From: Ambrosia x helenae
Lineage: Eukaryota; Streptophyta; Magnoliopsida; Asterales; Asteraceae
Direction: 5' to 3'
DNA: 64,000 bases
Assembly (NCBI GenBank): GCA_030844895.1
Contig: CM061223.1
Span: 11,543,994 to 11,607,993, forward strand
Made by a program: the position numbers and the translations under genes. The notes beneath the pieces were generated by a model. That model ran no database searches. It worked only from the letters and a program-made list of their open reading frames with translations, and was not told the DNA's origin. Shown here piece after piece: positions 1 through 11,674 of the stretch (its first letter is position 1; each line of letters opens with the position of its first letter).

Positions 1-179
1 TATATAAATGAACAAGCAGAAGGTATACTTGTGTTAGGTGATGAGAAAACACACTTATCAACAATATCTTTGGAAACACACAAAAACTTTGGTGTCATTC
101 TAAAAACACAGGTTAAGAAAATGAATGAAAGAAATTGAAACTTAAAAACTAATTGTTAAATTGAAAATTAAAATATTCT

Positions 180-840
180 GATTGGAGAGGGACAAAATTA
201 AGTGTCGGTTGGTGAATGGCTCATGGGTGTGGTTGTAGCAGCGTCCAATTAAGGGGTTTTGGAGACTTCTCAGTTTAACAATTTGTGTGAGGTTATTCAG
301 CATATTACTTTAAATAACGACCAATATAGATAGTTGTGGGATATGAATCTGGAAGCAGAATTTTCGGTCAACGATGAGAAATTTTATTGATTTACATGGT
401 CTTCCAAAGGGCGTTTGTTCATCTAGGTGAATTGTTATGTTCTAAAACAAGTGAGCATACTAGCTTGGAGAATGTTGATAGATCGATTCCCAATGAAAAC
501 TAATTTGAGCAATCGTGGCGGGTATATTCCATTAACCTTTTGTTCTTTCTGCTCGATGAATTCAAAGACTTCTGCTCATATTTTGGTAAATGTGAAGTGG
601 TTGATAGGACTTAGAATTCAGTGGGTCGTGGGCTTGAGGTAATTTTTCCTCATCGTTGTTTTCTGTCGGATGTGGTGTATTGGTTTGGTTCCACGAGCCT
701 CAGTAAAGAAAAAAGGCTATTATGACAATTTGATGGGTGCTTCGGAGATTCAAGACTGTCAAGATTTTTATACCCGTTTGAAATGAAAAGATATCTTTTT
801 GATGATATTGTTAATTATTCTTTTTATATGGTATTCTAGT
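180..840 (+). pseudogene. Degenerate LINE ORF2 C-terminus
   Basis: A decayed 3' end of a plant L1-type LINE. The best segment is 427-642, which reads as the C-terminal zinc-binding region found after the reverse transcriptase: AWRMLIDRFPMKTNLSNRG, then C-x2-C within CSFCS and a downstream H-I-L-V. Upstream, 300-420 gives similar LINE-like residues (FSVNDERF) broken by stops. It differs in sequence from the LINE that starts at 1557, so it is a separate and older insertion. No intact frame, poly(A) tail or target duplication was found. Its upstream part may lie outside the window. Confidence 0.6.
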
Positions 841-862
841 ATGTACTTAAAAGCTAGCATTA

Positions 863-1541
863 GCTTCAAAGATTGATTATTATGACATGCAATAATTTAA
901 GGTGTTATAAAATATATTTATAAGACTAAATTACAAAACTCGTCCTTTATGTTTATAGCGGGTTGCAAATTTTGTCCTTTACAAACATAAATTACTTACA
1001 ACATGCTTTATGTTAAGAAAACGTTGCACGTTATATCCTTTAACCTAAACCCAGTATGTTTTTTGGGTTAACTTTGCTCATGTGCACCTCACGTGAGGGT
1101 AGTCTTGTCTTTTTACATTGATTTCAATTCCCAACCCTATTAAAACCCCCCATCTTCCCCAATTCTCCAAAAACAAAGGACATAATTTGCAACCCGCTAT
1201 AAACATAAAGGATGAGTTTTGTAATTTAGACTACCCTCACGTGAGGTGCACATGATCAAAGTTAACCCCAAAAACAAACTGGGTTTAGGTTAAAGGATAT
1301 AACGTGCAACGTTTTCTGAACATAAAGTATGTTGTAAGTAATTTATGTATGTAAAGGACATAATTTGCAACCCGCTATAAACATAAAGGATGAGTTTTGT
1401 AATTTAGTCTATTTACAATTTTGGTTTTTGTCCCCTTAGCTTCTTGCTAATTGGAATTTAATATATTCAGCTGGTTTTAAAAAAACAGATTCAATTATTT
1501 ACTACATGCAACAATTTATGGTGTTATAAAATATATTTATA
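863..1541. repeat. Direct repeats of about 40-55 bp bracketing the foldback MITE
   Basis: The segment at about 863-922 (acatgcaataatttaagg, then tgttataaaatatatttata) recurs at about 1486-1541 with few differences. The two copies bracket the foldback element and about 75 bp of other sequence. They are too long to be a transposon target duplication, so they may record a local duplication or the ends of an older element. Confidence 0.6.
923..1410. mobile_element. Foldback MITE with about 185-bp inverted arms
   Basis: The left arm (923 to about 1110) begins agactaaattac. The right arm (about 1228-1410) ends gtaatttagtct and is its reverse complement over nearly its whole length, including the shared block gtgcacctcacgtgagg. 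About 120 bp of unique sequence separates the arms. The flanks are atttata (916-922) and atttaca (1411-1417), a possible 7-bp target duplication with one mismatch. There is no coding capacity. Very long terminal repeats fit a foldback or Mutator-like non-autonomous element; the superfamily is not settled because no clean 9-bp duplication is seen. Confidence 0.8.
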
Positions 1542-1556
1542 TAAAATTTGGCATTA

Positions 1557-1675
1557 GGAAGACGCTGACCCGTTTGGCATTGAAAAAAGAATAAAAGTCG
1601 GACAAAGGTTATATCTCCACAGCCCCAAGAGAGACCCAAAAAGAGGCTTAGGGAAGACGCTGACCCGTTTGGCAT
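1557..1675 (+). repeat. Partial direct duplication at the LINE 5' end
   Basis: gaagacgctgacccgtttgg occurs at 1558 and again at about 1653, roughly 94 bp apart. Only the second copy continues into the ORF1 frame. It may mark a template jump or patch repair at the 5' junction of the LINE. Both copies contain ttggcat, the core of the proposed target duplication. Confidence 0.6.
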
Positions 1676-2015
1676 CAATCCTTTTATTTGGGCTGCTCAA
1701 ACGACTACAGCAGAAATTGATAAAGCGACGGAGGAGCACAACGGTAACACGGTGTTTTTAACTCCAGATTTAAATAAAAGAGTAGGCCAAGAGATTAGGA
1801 TGAATGTTAATGAAGTGGAGGAGGTTGCTAATGAAGCTACGGGGAGTGCCGATCAGGTTGGTTTGAAACTGAATAGGGCAGATGAGTTTGTTATTGGGGA
1901 AGCGGATAATATTGTGACATTAGGGACTCATTTGGGTGTCGAAAACGCATATGAGTTTGTTGTGCAGATACAAAACATGGTATGGGAGGAAGGTTATCAA
2001 CAGGTTCAGTCATGA
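1652..2015 (+). pseudogene. LINE ORF1 C-terminal fragment
   Basis: A frame from the 5' junction to the TGA at 2013-2015 reads through DPFGINPFIWAAQ and LTPDLNKRVGQE. The rest is acidic and has no recognisable domain; the RNA-binding part of ORF1 expected further upstream is absent because of the truncation. The assignment rests on position: it ends exactly where the endonuclease ORF begins. The ORF1 stop and ORF2 start overlap in ATGA (2012-2015). Confidence 0.6.
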
Positions 2016-4361
2016 ATTTTCTGTCCTTGAACATGCGAGGTATGGGTGTTCCGGGAAAAGTAAGTGGGTCAGCGATTTGAAATTCCAAAATGAAGCTTCT
2101 TTTGTGCTTTTTCAAGAGATGCAACATGAGGATTTTTCTGATAATGTATGCGAGAGTTTTTGGGGAAGAGGTATTGTTCGCTTTGAGTTCGTAGCGGCGG
2201 AAGGGAGGTCCGAGGGATTGTTGACGCTTTGGCACCCTTCCATTTTTACGGTGACTTCTATCACTAAAGAGAGGTATTTTTTAATTATTTCCGAGTTTGT
2301 TAAAGGAAGTGGCGTCGTTTAGAATATTATAAATGTATATGCACCACAAAATGCGGTGTTGAAGAAGGCTTTGTGGGAAAAGATTGGGGATATAATTCAA
2401 AATGGTAGTTGTATGTAGGTGGTTGCGAGAGATTTCAATGTCGTAAGGAGTTGTTCGGAAAGGAGGAATTCCAAGTTCAATGCTTTGGTTGCAAAGGATT
2501 TTAATCAATTTATATTATATAACAATTTACATGAACATGTGTTAAAGGGAAGGAAATTCACTTGTGTAGCTGGAGACAAGATTAGTTGTATTGATCGAGT
2601 GATGGTTAGTTGGTATTTTTTTGAATGAATGGCCATTGGCGGAATACCGTGCTCTTTATAAGGATAAGTCGGATCACTGCCCGATTTTGTTGAAGACTGT
2701 TTCTAAAAGTTTCGGGCCTAAACCGTTTAGATTTTTTAACTCGTGGTTATAGAGACCGGAGTTTATAGTCATGGTGAAGAAGGCGATGACCGATTTAAAA
2801 GGAGTAGATGATCCAGATCAAGTATTATTAATGAAGTTAAAGTTTCTCAGAAAGGTGATAGGAACTTGGGTTTTAGTGACAAAGGATAAAGATATTGACG
2901 AGGAAGGTACGTTGCGGGATGATATTGAGAAGTTGGATAAACTTTTAGAAGTAAGGGATTTGGAAGATGAGGAGCAATGGATTTTGGAAGAGTCGAGAAA
3001 GCGTATGGCGGAATTGGAGAGCTTCAAGTATATGGATTTAAGGCAAAAGGCGAGAGGTAAGTGGCAAAGTTGGGAGACGATAATTCAAGATGTTTTCATG
3101 GTGTCATTAACAAATGAAAGGTGGCGAATCATATACCTGGTTGACAATTAATGGGGAATGGGTTACGTGTCTAACTTTAATAAAAAAAAGGAGGTATATG
3201 GTTTTTTTAGAAACGAGTTTATTGATTAGATGTCGTGTCGTCCGAAGCTACGGTGTCAAGGATTGAAGAAGTTTTATTCACAGGAAGCTCAGGATCTTAT
3301 TATGTCTTTTTCGGCCAAACAAATAAAAGAAGCTATATTCGAGTGTGGTGACGATAAGGCAAACGGGCCTCGATGGTTTTAATTTTCGGTTCATAAAGTT
3401 CTTTTGAGATTTCTTCCGAGATGATTTTGTTAAAATGTTTCGACACTTTCATAAAGTTGGGAGCTTTGGAAGGGGTGTGCAATATTATTTTATCACCTTG
3501 GTTCCTAAAGTGATCGATCCTATCACTTTAAGCAATTATAGACCAATTAATTTGATTGGTATCATTAGCAAAGCAGTGTCTAAGGTGTTGGCTAACATAT
3601 TGAAAAGGGTGATGGGCGATATCATGTAGGGGACGCAATCGGCTTTTCTTAATGGGATATTTATTTTGGATGGCCCCCTTTTTTGGCGAATGAAATTTTG
3701 TCTTGGGCAAAAAAAGGTGGTAAGGATATTTTATTTTTTGTTTAAATAGATTTTGAAAAGGCATATGATAATGTGCATTGGGATTTTCTATTGTCTATTC
3801 TTAAACAAATGAATTTCCCGGAGATGTGGTGTAAGTGGATTCGTGGTGTGTTGTTGTCAGCTCGCTCGGTTGTACTAGTAAATGGGTCGCCAACCTTTGA
3901 GTTTGATTGTCGGAAAGGAATAAGGAAAGGAGATCCTATCGCACTGTTCTTATTTCTTTTTATTATGGAGGCGTTTTCGTGTATGATCAACAAAGCGTGT
4001 GAGGTTGGTTATTTTGAAGGGATTCGGTTTTCGAATGAAGGGCCACTTTTATCTCATTTATTATATGCTGGCGATGCTATGGTTATGGGGAGGTGGTCGG
4101 ATTTTAATTTTGTTAATCTAAAAAGAATACTACGACTTTTTTATTTATGCTCCGGGTTAAAAATCAATATTCATAAGTCGGTTTTGTATGAAGTTGGTAT
4201 TGGAGGTGATGAGGTTAAAGATAAAGCTCTTGCGTTTGGGTGTAGAAAGGGTGATATTCCTTTTCTGTATTTGGAATTAAGGTGGGGGCAAATATGAACA
4301 AGATTGCTAATTGGGATCTAGTGTTGGAGATGCTACGTAGTAGATTGACCAAGTGGAAAGC
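2012..4361 (+). pseudogene. LINE ORF2 5' part: endonuclease and reverse transcriptase
   Basis: An AP-type endonuclease domain starts MNFLSLNMRGMG at 2012 and continues with LFQEMQ, NVYAPQ, ARDFNVV and RRNSKFNA. A degraded linker follows. The reverse transcriptase begins near 3500 with NYRPINLIGIISKAVSKVLA and continues with DFEKAYDNVHWDFL and GIRKGDPIALFLF. The catalytic box reads LLYAGDAMVMG near 4060, so the usual Y-A-D-D has lost an aspartate. In-frame stops (for example after VKGSGVV near 2320 and after ADIM-like sequence near 3627) and frameshifts break the ORF. It stops at 4361, where the gypsy element is inserted after LTKWKA. Confidence 0.88.
4357..4361. repeat. Target-site duplication AAAGC, gypsy 1 left
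   Basis: AAAGC directly precedes the 5' LTR (TGTGACACC) and recurs at 14418-14422 directly after the 3' LTR (…TGTGACA). Removing the element and one copy rejoins the LINE frame as KWKANTLSIGGRLVLVKLV, which confirms the boundaries. Confidence 0.95.
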
Positions 4362-4739
4362 TGTGACACCCGGCAAATTCTGGTTAACAACGTTGTCTAG
4401 ATGAAAGTCTACCTTAGCGAGTCACGCGTATATTATACTTAACTGGGATAGTTGAGTCGTGTTATGGTTCGGGAACTGTTGGTTCAGTCTAGAGGATCAT
4501 TAGATGTTAGTCTAGAGGCTCATTAGATGTCGGTCCTTAACCAAGAGTACAAGTGGTGACGATTCGTAGAATCGTCAGAGCATAGGGAACATACAAGTCT
4601 CGAGTCCCGGGAATTGGTGAACGAGTGTGAATATGTTTGTTTGCAAGTATTATGTGTTTACAATCATTATGTGACTTGTCGGTATATGAAAATGTGTTAA
4701 CATATGTTAAAACGAGGTTTAACGCGCAAAATACACGGA

Positions 4740-5770
4740 ACCAGCCCCTATAGGCGAATAGGGAGTCCTAATCGCCTATAGGGGGCGAATAGGAGGATCA
4801 GAAGGGCGAATAGGCCCTATTCGCCTATACTGGGGGCGAATAGGATCCCTATTCGCCTGATAATGCTGCGTAATCGCCTATAACGTGCTGGACGAATAAA
4901 AACGCCTATAAATACAATACTTGACCTCCTAAACTTCATAATATCAACCCTAGTCGTCCCATAACCCGCCCCAACACACACACAACCTCTGGAACGTGAT
5001 TTTGGATCAAAACACGAGGTTTCAAGCTTATTTCATCAATCTATCACAATCTAAGGTGTGATTTTCATCCATGCAATCTTTACTAACGTTTTTATTAAAT
5101 CCCTAACGGTCCAGACCTGTTTTAAAACGAATAAGCTTTCTGAAAATCGTTAATAAGTATTGTTAATTGGATTTTAAATAGCATGCGTGATGTATGTGGG
5201 TTTTCAATGAAAAGCTAGGGTTTTTATGATTCTAGATGGATGATTAACATGTTATTAAGTTAGACTCAGACTAATAATGATGGCATGATGACGAAATCTG
5301 AGTAATTGTTCATTAGGGTTAGGGTTATGCATGTTAATATGATGATTCATGCTATATGTGTTGTTTTTGGGATACATGATTACATGCAGGACTGATAGAA
5401 CAAGGTTAAACGGAGGATTTTGGTTGATATATGTTTGATATAGTTATTTGATTGATAATTGATGTTTACACACGTTCTGGATTGGATTTGGAGTGTTAAA
5501 CGCGCGAAAAACCGAAACAGACGTGCTATAGGCGAATAGGAATCCTAATCCCCTATACTATAGGCGATTAGGAGCCCATTCGCCTGAAGGGGAGCCCCAA
5601 TCGCCTATAGTATAGGCGAATAGGATCCTATTCCCCTTTACTTCATGCATTTACGATCCTAAATGCTAGTTAAGCCCTGAATTGCATGCTTTACGACGTA
5701 ATCGCCTATAAACTCAAAAATTATATATGAGATAGCCCTAATCGCCTATAGTATAGGCGATTAGCCTTCC
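4740..5770. repeat. Palindromic CGCCTATAG/CTATAGGCG motif clusters in the gypsy LTR
   Basis: Short motifs such as ctataggcgaatagg and aatcgcctatag occur many times in both orientations at about 4745-4880 and 5525-5770, some as near-perfect palindromes (tcgcctatagtataggcga). The same clusters recur in the 3' LTR (about 12185-12330 and 12965-13205), in the rearranged block of the 5' LTR (6743-6930), and in diverged form in the minus-strand relative near 48600-48745. Confidence 0.85.
4907..4914 (+). promoter_or_regulatory. Putative TATA box in gypsy 1 5' LTR
   Basis: TATAAATA lies about 545 bp into the LTR, just downstream of the first palindromic motif cluster. The equivalent in the 3' LTR is near 12352. 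This would place the U3/R boundary early and leave a very long R-U5. Inferred from sequence alone. Confidence 0.5.
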
Positions 5771-6959
5771 TAAATGCCTGTTGACCAACCTAAATGCTAG
5801 TTGACTTTTCCTAATCGCGTGTACTGCTGCTGTAAGTGTAAATTAGCATTCCGAGACCCGATTTGACACCTAGGAACATGCTAGGAACCCCGTAACATAT
5901 CTAATAACTTGGTAACATGTGATCGGACTTATTTACGTGATACTTGAACTACGTGCGATAACTTGTTGGACTTTAACGTATGTTAAGTGTGTATTGCATG
6001 ATTGTATGTTTGTGAGTACAAGTATAACACGGGGAGTCTCGGGTCACCAATGGGATGTCGAGTCTTGTACTTTGGGTTAATTTAACAGTCACGGTGTTTT
6101 CAAACGAACTTGGTTATGGTCTGGACATCTAGGGACTAACTAACCTGCGGGTTATTAGTCTAAGTACTTGTAACTGTCATATGTTAGGTCGCCGCTTTAC
6201 GGGACTAGCATAGCTTGCTGAGTTTATTCGTATTACGAAGTAACGCAATCTAAGGTGAGTTTACGGCCCCTCTTTTAACTGGTTTCGCTTTTCGGGGGAG
6301 AAAACATGTGTTAAAACTTATGTTTGGTAACTAATGTCATACTATGGGTTTCTATGGTTTACTATACGATCTTTGGAAGTCCCGGGGGGAACCATGAATG
6401 TGCGGGTTAGCACAACGGGGAAATGTGAATAGCGCTATTGGGAGTGACCAACCCCGCTCGTCGGCTTGGAGGGCCGGGCGAGTGCATATTGTCTCAAACA
6501 GGAACAACAGGTTTACTATTCGGGCACGACATCTGGTTTGCGAGTTAGTAATGGTTTTCCAATCGTAGTAGTAACAAAACATACGCCTAGCTAGCGTACT
6601 TTGGTTTTCGATTTGTTATACTATGGACAGGTTGAACTTGGTTGATATATGTTTGATATAGTTATTTGATTGATAATTGATGTTTACACACGTTCTGGAC
6701 TGGATTTGGAGTGTTAAACGCGCGAAAAACCGGAACAGACGTGCTATAGGCGAATAGGAATCCTAATCCCCTATACTTTAGGCGATTAGGAGCCCATTCG
6801 CCTGAAGGGGAGCCCTAATCGCCTATAGTATAGGCGAATAGGATCCTATTCCCCTTTACTTCATGCATTTACGATCCTAAATGCTAGTTAAGCCCTGAAT
6901 TGCATGCTTTACGACGTAATCGCCTATAAACTCAAAAATTATTTTGAGGGTGTGACAGA

Positions 6960-6973
6960 TTGGTATCAGAGCC
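6960..6973 (+). other. Primer-binding site of gypsy 1
   Basis: TTGGTATCAGAGCC starts two bases after the 5' LTR. It matches the complement of the initiator methionine tRNA 3' end, the standard primer for many plant gypsy and copia elements. Confidence 0.85.
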
Positions 6974-7499
6974 AATGGTTATAGTGAACTAGGACTGCAT
7001 GTAGAGTCTAGTCTATAGCCGAGTCGCACACACTAGACGATCACATAGTACTAAACATTATGGTGGATTACGTATGGCCTTGTCGGAGTGTCTCTAAATT
7101 ATCTGACCTTCCTATGTTACATCATCCGTTCTATCTTAGGTCGGGTTACTTGCTTTCTAGGCAGTGTGGTATATTGGGGTAAATCGTGTACTCTTGAGAT
7201 TTGTCCAAGGCTCGGACATCTCCCTTTCATACTCCAATAGACTCACTTGCCACAAACTACCGTAGCATTACGGTGTATAGCTAAGTGTCTATGTTCGGTG
7301 ATTTGAACTTTGAACTAGGAGAACACTTGGAGGACCATGTAGAGCGGTTTATCATTTTGGGTGCACACAAAATCATAAACCGAAATGCATGAAAGCCCTA
7401 GTGAGCTCTGGGTTTGAATGGATAGTCCTGGGTTGGATCTAGCTTTGATCATGCGGACGCTAGTGGTTACCATTTGCTGTGAAACTAAATTTTCTCGTC

Positions 7500-10400
7500 C
7501 TTTTTGTCGGAATCATGTTTGGAGTGCGAGGAGGACGTGGAGGTGGCCGCGCTGGTGGGCGTGGTGGTGGTGGTGGTCGTGGAGGTGTGGAACCTCAAGA
7601 TGACCGGGTCAGAGATTGAAAAGTATACGGTGAGGCGTAATGAGTTGGCAGTGCTGTGTCCTGATCTGCATGTGCCAGAATACAGGAGGATTGAACACTA
7701 TATCTCGGGGCTAGTACCAGAGAGCGCAGGGTTAGTGGCTGCGGGGAATCTTCCTACATACTCAGAGGTGGTTCGATCGGCTCATAGGATGACAAACTTG
7801 AAGGTGAATGAGGGTATCTTACCTGCTAAGGGTTCGACTGTCAAGGCCCCGGAGAATAACAAGCGTAAGTGGGAAAATGAGGGGAAAGGATCTGTGCCAG
7901 CACAGCAGGGTAAGAGATTTGATAGCGGGGTTCTTCTTCTACTGGTAATAAACAGGGTGGCTATGCGGGGAAATTGCCCAAATGCAACATGTGTGGGCGT
8001 CATCATCAGGGGGACTGCGACCGTAATCGTTGCCATCGCTGCCAGCGATTTGGGCATTTTGCTAAAGACTGTCGGGCGACACTTCCATCGACCCAGGCTC
8101 CAACTACTAACTCGGCTCCTACTACTCAAGGAACTACGGGAAGACAGGGATGTTACAACTGTGGAGAGACTGGGCATTACAAGAAGGATTGCCCGAAACT
8201 GAAGCAGGGCGGGAACAACGGTAACGGGAACAACGGGGGCGGTGGCATGAATGCACGTGCCTTCGTCATTGGAGCCGCTGAGGCTAGACAGGATCCTGAC
8301 ACAGTTACCGGTACGTTCCTTCTCAATAATCGCTCTGTTAGTGTTTTATTTGATTCCGGTGCCGATAAAAGTTTTATATCCATGGAAGTTAGTTGACTGC
8401 TAGATGTAGTACCCGTACCATTAGAGGCTAAGTATATAATTGAGTTGGCTGACGGTAAAAAGATTGAAGCTACTTGTATCCTTCGGGAGTGTCAACTAGA
8501 GTTGTCGGGTTTGTCGTTCCCCATCGACCTTATGCCGGTACCTTTGGGTAGTTTTGACGTTGTGGTAGGCATGGATTGGTTGTCTTTGTATCGCGCGGAG
8601 ATCGTTTGCTACGACAAGATTATTCGGATTCCTCTCCCTGATGGAGAATTCCTTTCTGTGTACGGTATCAAGGGCGGTGTTCCGCTAAATCTCATCTCCA
8701 GCATGAAAGCCCTTAAGTATCTTCGAAAGGGTTACTCGGCCGTTTTGGCACTTTTATCTGTTTCCTCTAGCGATGAGAAGCAGATCGACGATATTCCTGT
8801 TGTACGCGAGTTTCCTGATGTATTTCCCGATGATTTATCTGGTCTTCCTCCCCATCGTCAGGTTGAGTTCGGTATTGATCTCGTACCAGGGGCTGCTCCT
8901 ATTGCTCGGGCCCCCTACCGTCTTGCACCTCCCGAGATGCAGGAATTGTCTAGTCAGTTACAGGAACTCTTGGACAAGGGTTTCATCAGACCAAGTTCTT
9001 CCCCTTGGGAGCCCCGATTCTGTTCGTTAAGAAGAAGGATGGAAGTTTTCGATTGTGTGTGGATTACAGAGAATTGAACAAATTGACCATCAAGAACCGT
9101 TATCCTCTTCCACGTATTGATGATCTATTCGACCAACTCCAGGGTTCTAGTTACTACTCTAAGATTGATTTGAGGTCCGGTTATCACCAGTTGCGCGTAA
9201 GGGAAGCTGACGTTGCAAAGACTGCCTTTCGTACACGTTATGGCCATTTTGAATTCTTGGTCATGCCTTTCGGTCTCACGAACGCACCAGCGGTATTCAT
9301 GGATTTGATGAACCGCGTTTGCAAACCATATCTTGACAAGTTCGTCATTGTGTTTATGGATGACATCCTGATTTATTCCAAGAACAAGACCGAACACGAG
9401 GGACACCTGCGTTTGGTTTTGGAACTCTTGCGACGGGAACAACTTTACGCTAAGTTCTCAAAGTGTGACTTTTGGTTACGCGAAGTTCAGTTCCTAGGAC
9501 ATGTGGTTAATGAACTAGGAATTCATGTCGACCCAGCTAAGATCGAAGCGATCAAGGACTGGGGAGCACCAAAGACGCCAACTGAGGTGCGGCAATTTCT
9601 AGGCCTTGCGGGCTACTATCGTCATTTCATTAAGGGGTTCTCGAAGATCGCTCAACCCCTGACCACTCTTACTCAGAAGGATAGAAAATTCGACTGGGGT
9701 GAACCACAAGAGTCGGCATTTCAAGAACTGAAGTCTAAACTGTGTTCTGCTCCTATTTTGTCCTTACCTGAAGGCCCTGATGATTTCGTTGTTTACTGTG
9801 ATGCTTCTATTCATGGTCTTGGTTGCGTGTTGATGCAACGCGAGAAAGTGATTGCGTATGCTTCTCGTCAACTCAAGGTGCACGAGAAGAACTACACCAC
9901 CCATGACTTAGAGTTGGGTGCAGTGGTTTTCGCGTTGAAAATTTGGAGACATTACTTGTACGGTACCAAATGCACCATCTACACCGATCACAAGAGTCTT
10001 CAACATATTTTCGACCAACAACATTTGAACATACGACAACGTCGTTGGATTGAACTTCTGAATGACTATGATTGCGCCATTAAGTACCATCCTGGCAAGG
10101 CGAATGTAGTAGCAGACGCCTTGAGCAGGAAGGAATCAATTAAACCTCGTCGCGTTCGGGCGTTGCAGCTCACCATTCATTCCTCTCTACCTGACCAACT
10201 CCGTTCTGCCCAGTTAGAAGCTTTGAAGGAGGAAAACCTTAAAGCTGAGACTATGCACGGTGCCGACAAGCACCTCGAGCGAAGGCCTGATGGTCTGCAC
10301 TACTTCGCAGAACGCATATGGGTTCCTTTATTCGGGGGACTTCGGGAGCTTGTCTTAGATGAGGCTCATAAGTCCCGGTATTCTATTCATCCTGGTTTGG

Positions 10401-11656
10401 ATAAGATGTACCAAGATCTAAAGGTGCTTTACTGGTGGCAAAACATGAGGTCGGATATAGCCTCATACGTGAGCAAATGCTTGACCTGTGCTAAGGTCAA
10501 GGTGGAATACCAGAAACCGTCGGGTCTCTTGCAACAACCTGAAATTCCGGAGTGGAAATGGGAATGGATTACAATGAATTTTGTCACGCAACTACCTAAG
10601 TCACCGGGCGGGAATGATAAGATATGGGTGATTGTTGATCGGTTGACGAAATCAGCCCATTTTCTCGCTATTAAGGAGACCGACACCATGGATCGTTTGG
10701 CTCGTCTTTATCTGAAGGAAGTTGTTTCTAAGCACGGGGTGCCGGTTTCTATTATTTCGGATCGTGACTCCCACTTTACTTCTCACTTCTGGAAATCTTT
10801 GCACAAGGCTTTGGGTACCCAGCTAGACATGAGTACAGCTTATCACCCACAGACTGACGGTCAGAGTGAACGCACGATTCAAACCTTAGAAGACATGCTG
10901 CGAGCATGTGTGATCGATTTTGGCAAAGGTTGGGAAGCTCATCTACCGTTAGTAGAATTCTCTTACAACAACAGTTACCACACGAGCATCAAGGCAGCTC
11001 CGTTCGAGGCATTGTACGGGCGGAAATGCCGGTCTCCTCTTTGTTGGGCTGAAGTGGGTGAGAGTCAACTCACTGGGCCTGAGCTAGTGTACGAAACTTC
11101 AGAAAAGATCGTACAGATTCGTAACCGGTTGGCAGCGGCACGGGATCGGCAAAAGAGTTATGCTGATCAACGTCGCAAACCATTGGAATTCCAAGTAGAT
11201 GACAAAGTACTTCTGAAAGTTTCACCGTGGAAGGGCGTCATACGCTTTGGGAAGCGTGGCAAACTCAACCCTCGGTATGTCGGTCCATTTACAATCCTGG
11301 AACGGATTGGACCGGTGGCGTATCGTCTTGATTTACCGACGGAGCTCGGTAACGTACATAACGTCTTCCATGTGTCCAACTTAAAGAAGTGTCTGGCTGA
11401 CGAGTCTCTTATTGTTCCACTGGAAGAGATCAAGGTTGACGATCGTCTTCGGATTGTGGAGGAACCTGTTGAGATTCTTGATTACAAGATTCGTAGCCTA
11501 CGTCATAGCAAGATTTGCATTGTTAAGGTTCGCTGGAACTCGAACCGAGGACCAGAGTACACTTGGGAACGAGAGGATCAGATGAAGTCTAAGTATCCTC
11601 ATCTCTTTCCTAAGGAAGCGTTCGAATCGAGATATGTTACCACTGCAGCCGAATGA
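7500..11656 (+). pseudogene. Gypsy 1 gag-pol polyprotein, defective
   Basis: The gag N-terminus is mostly missing: a Gly/Arg-rich start near 7510 is joined to the C-terminal gag part (VLCPDL, EYRRIEHYISGL) at about 7600. Zinc knuckles follow at about 7980-8200: CHRCQRFGHFAKDC and CYNCGETGHYKKDC are canonical and a preceding one is degenerate. The protease has FDSGADKSF. An in-frame TGA lies at 8394-8396, and a one-base deletion near 9008 separates the protease from the long frame 9005-11656. That 883-residue frame has the RT (FMDD at about 117-120), RNase H (YCDAS near 264), an HHCC zinc finger, the integrase core and a C-terminal chromodomain (about 825-875). The first integrase aspartate is Asn525 (ITMNFV), while D586 and E622 remain. 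Confidence 0.93.
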
Positions 11657-11674
11657 ATCTCGGGGCGAGATTCC

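Larger units (their letters stand above)
4362..6957 (+). repeat. Gypsy 1 5' LTR, rearranged at its 3' end
   Basis: The LTR starts TGTGACACCC and ends GGGTGTGACA. It matches the 3' LTR closely up to about 6640. From there to about 6942 it carries a second copy of its own internal block (5421 to about 5735) in place of the roughly 320 bp present at about 14085-14400 of the 3' LTR. The last ~15 bp (ttttgagggtgtgaca) are shared again. Confidence 0.9.

Noticed and set aside
9125..11433. Minus-strand frames within gypsy 1 pol
   Set aside because: They are antisense shadows of the pol frame.
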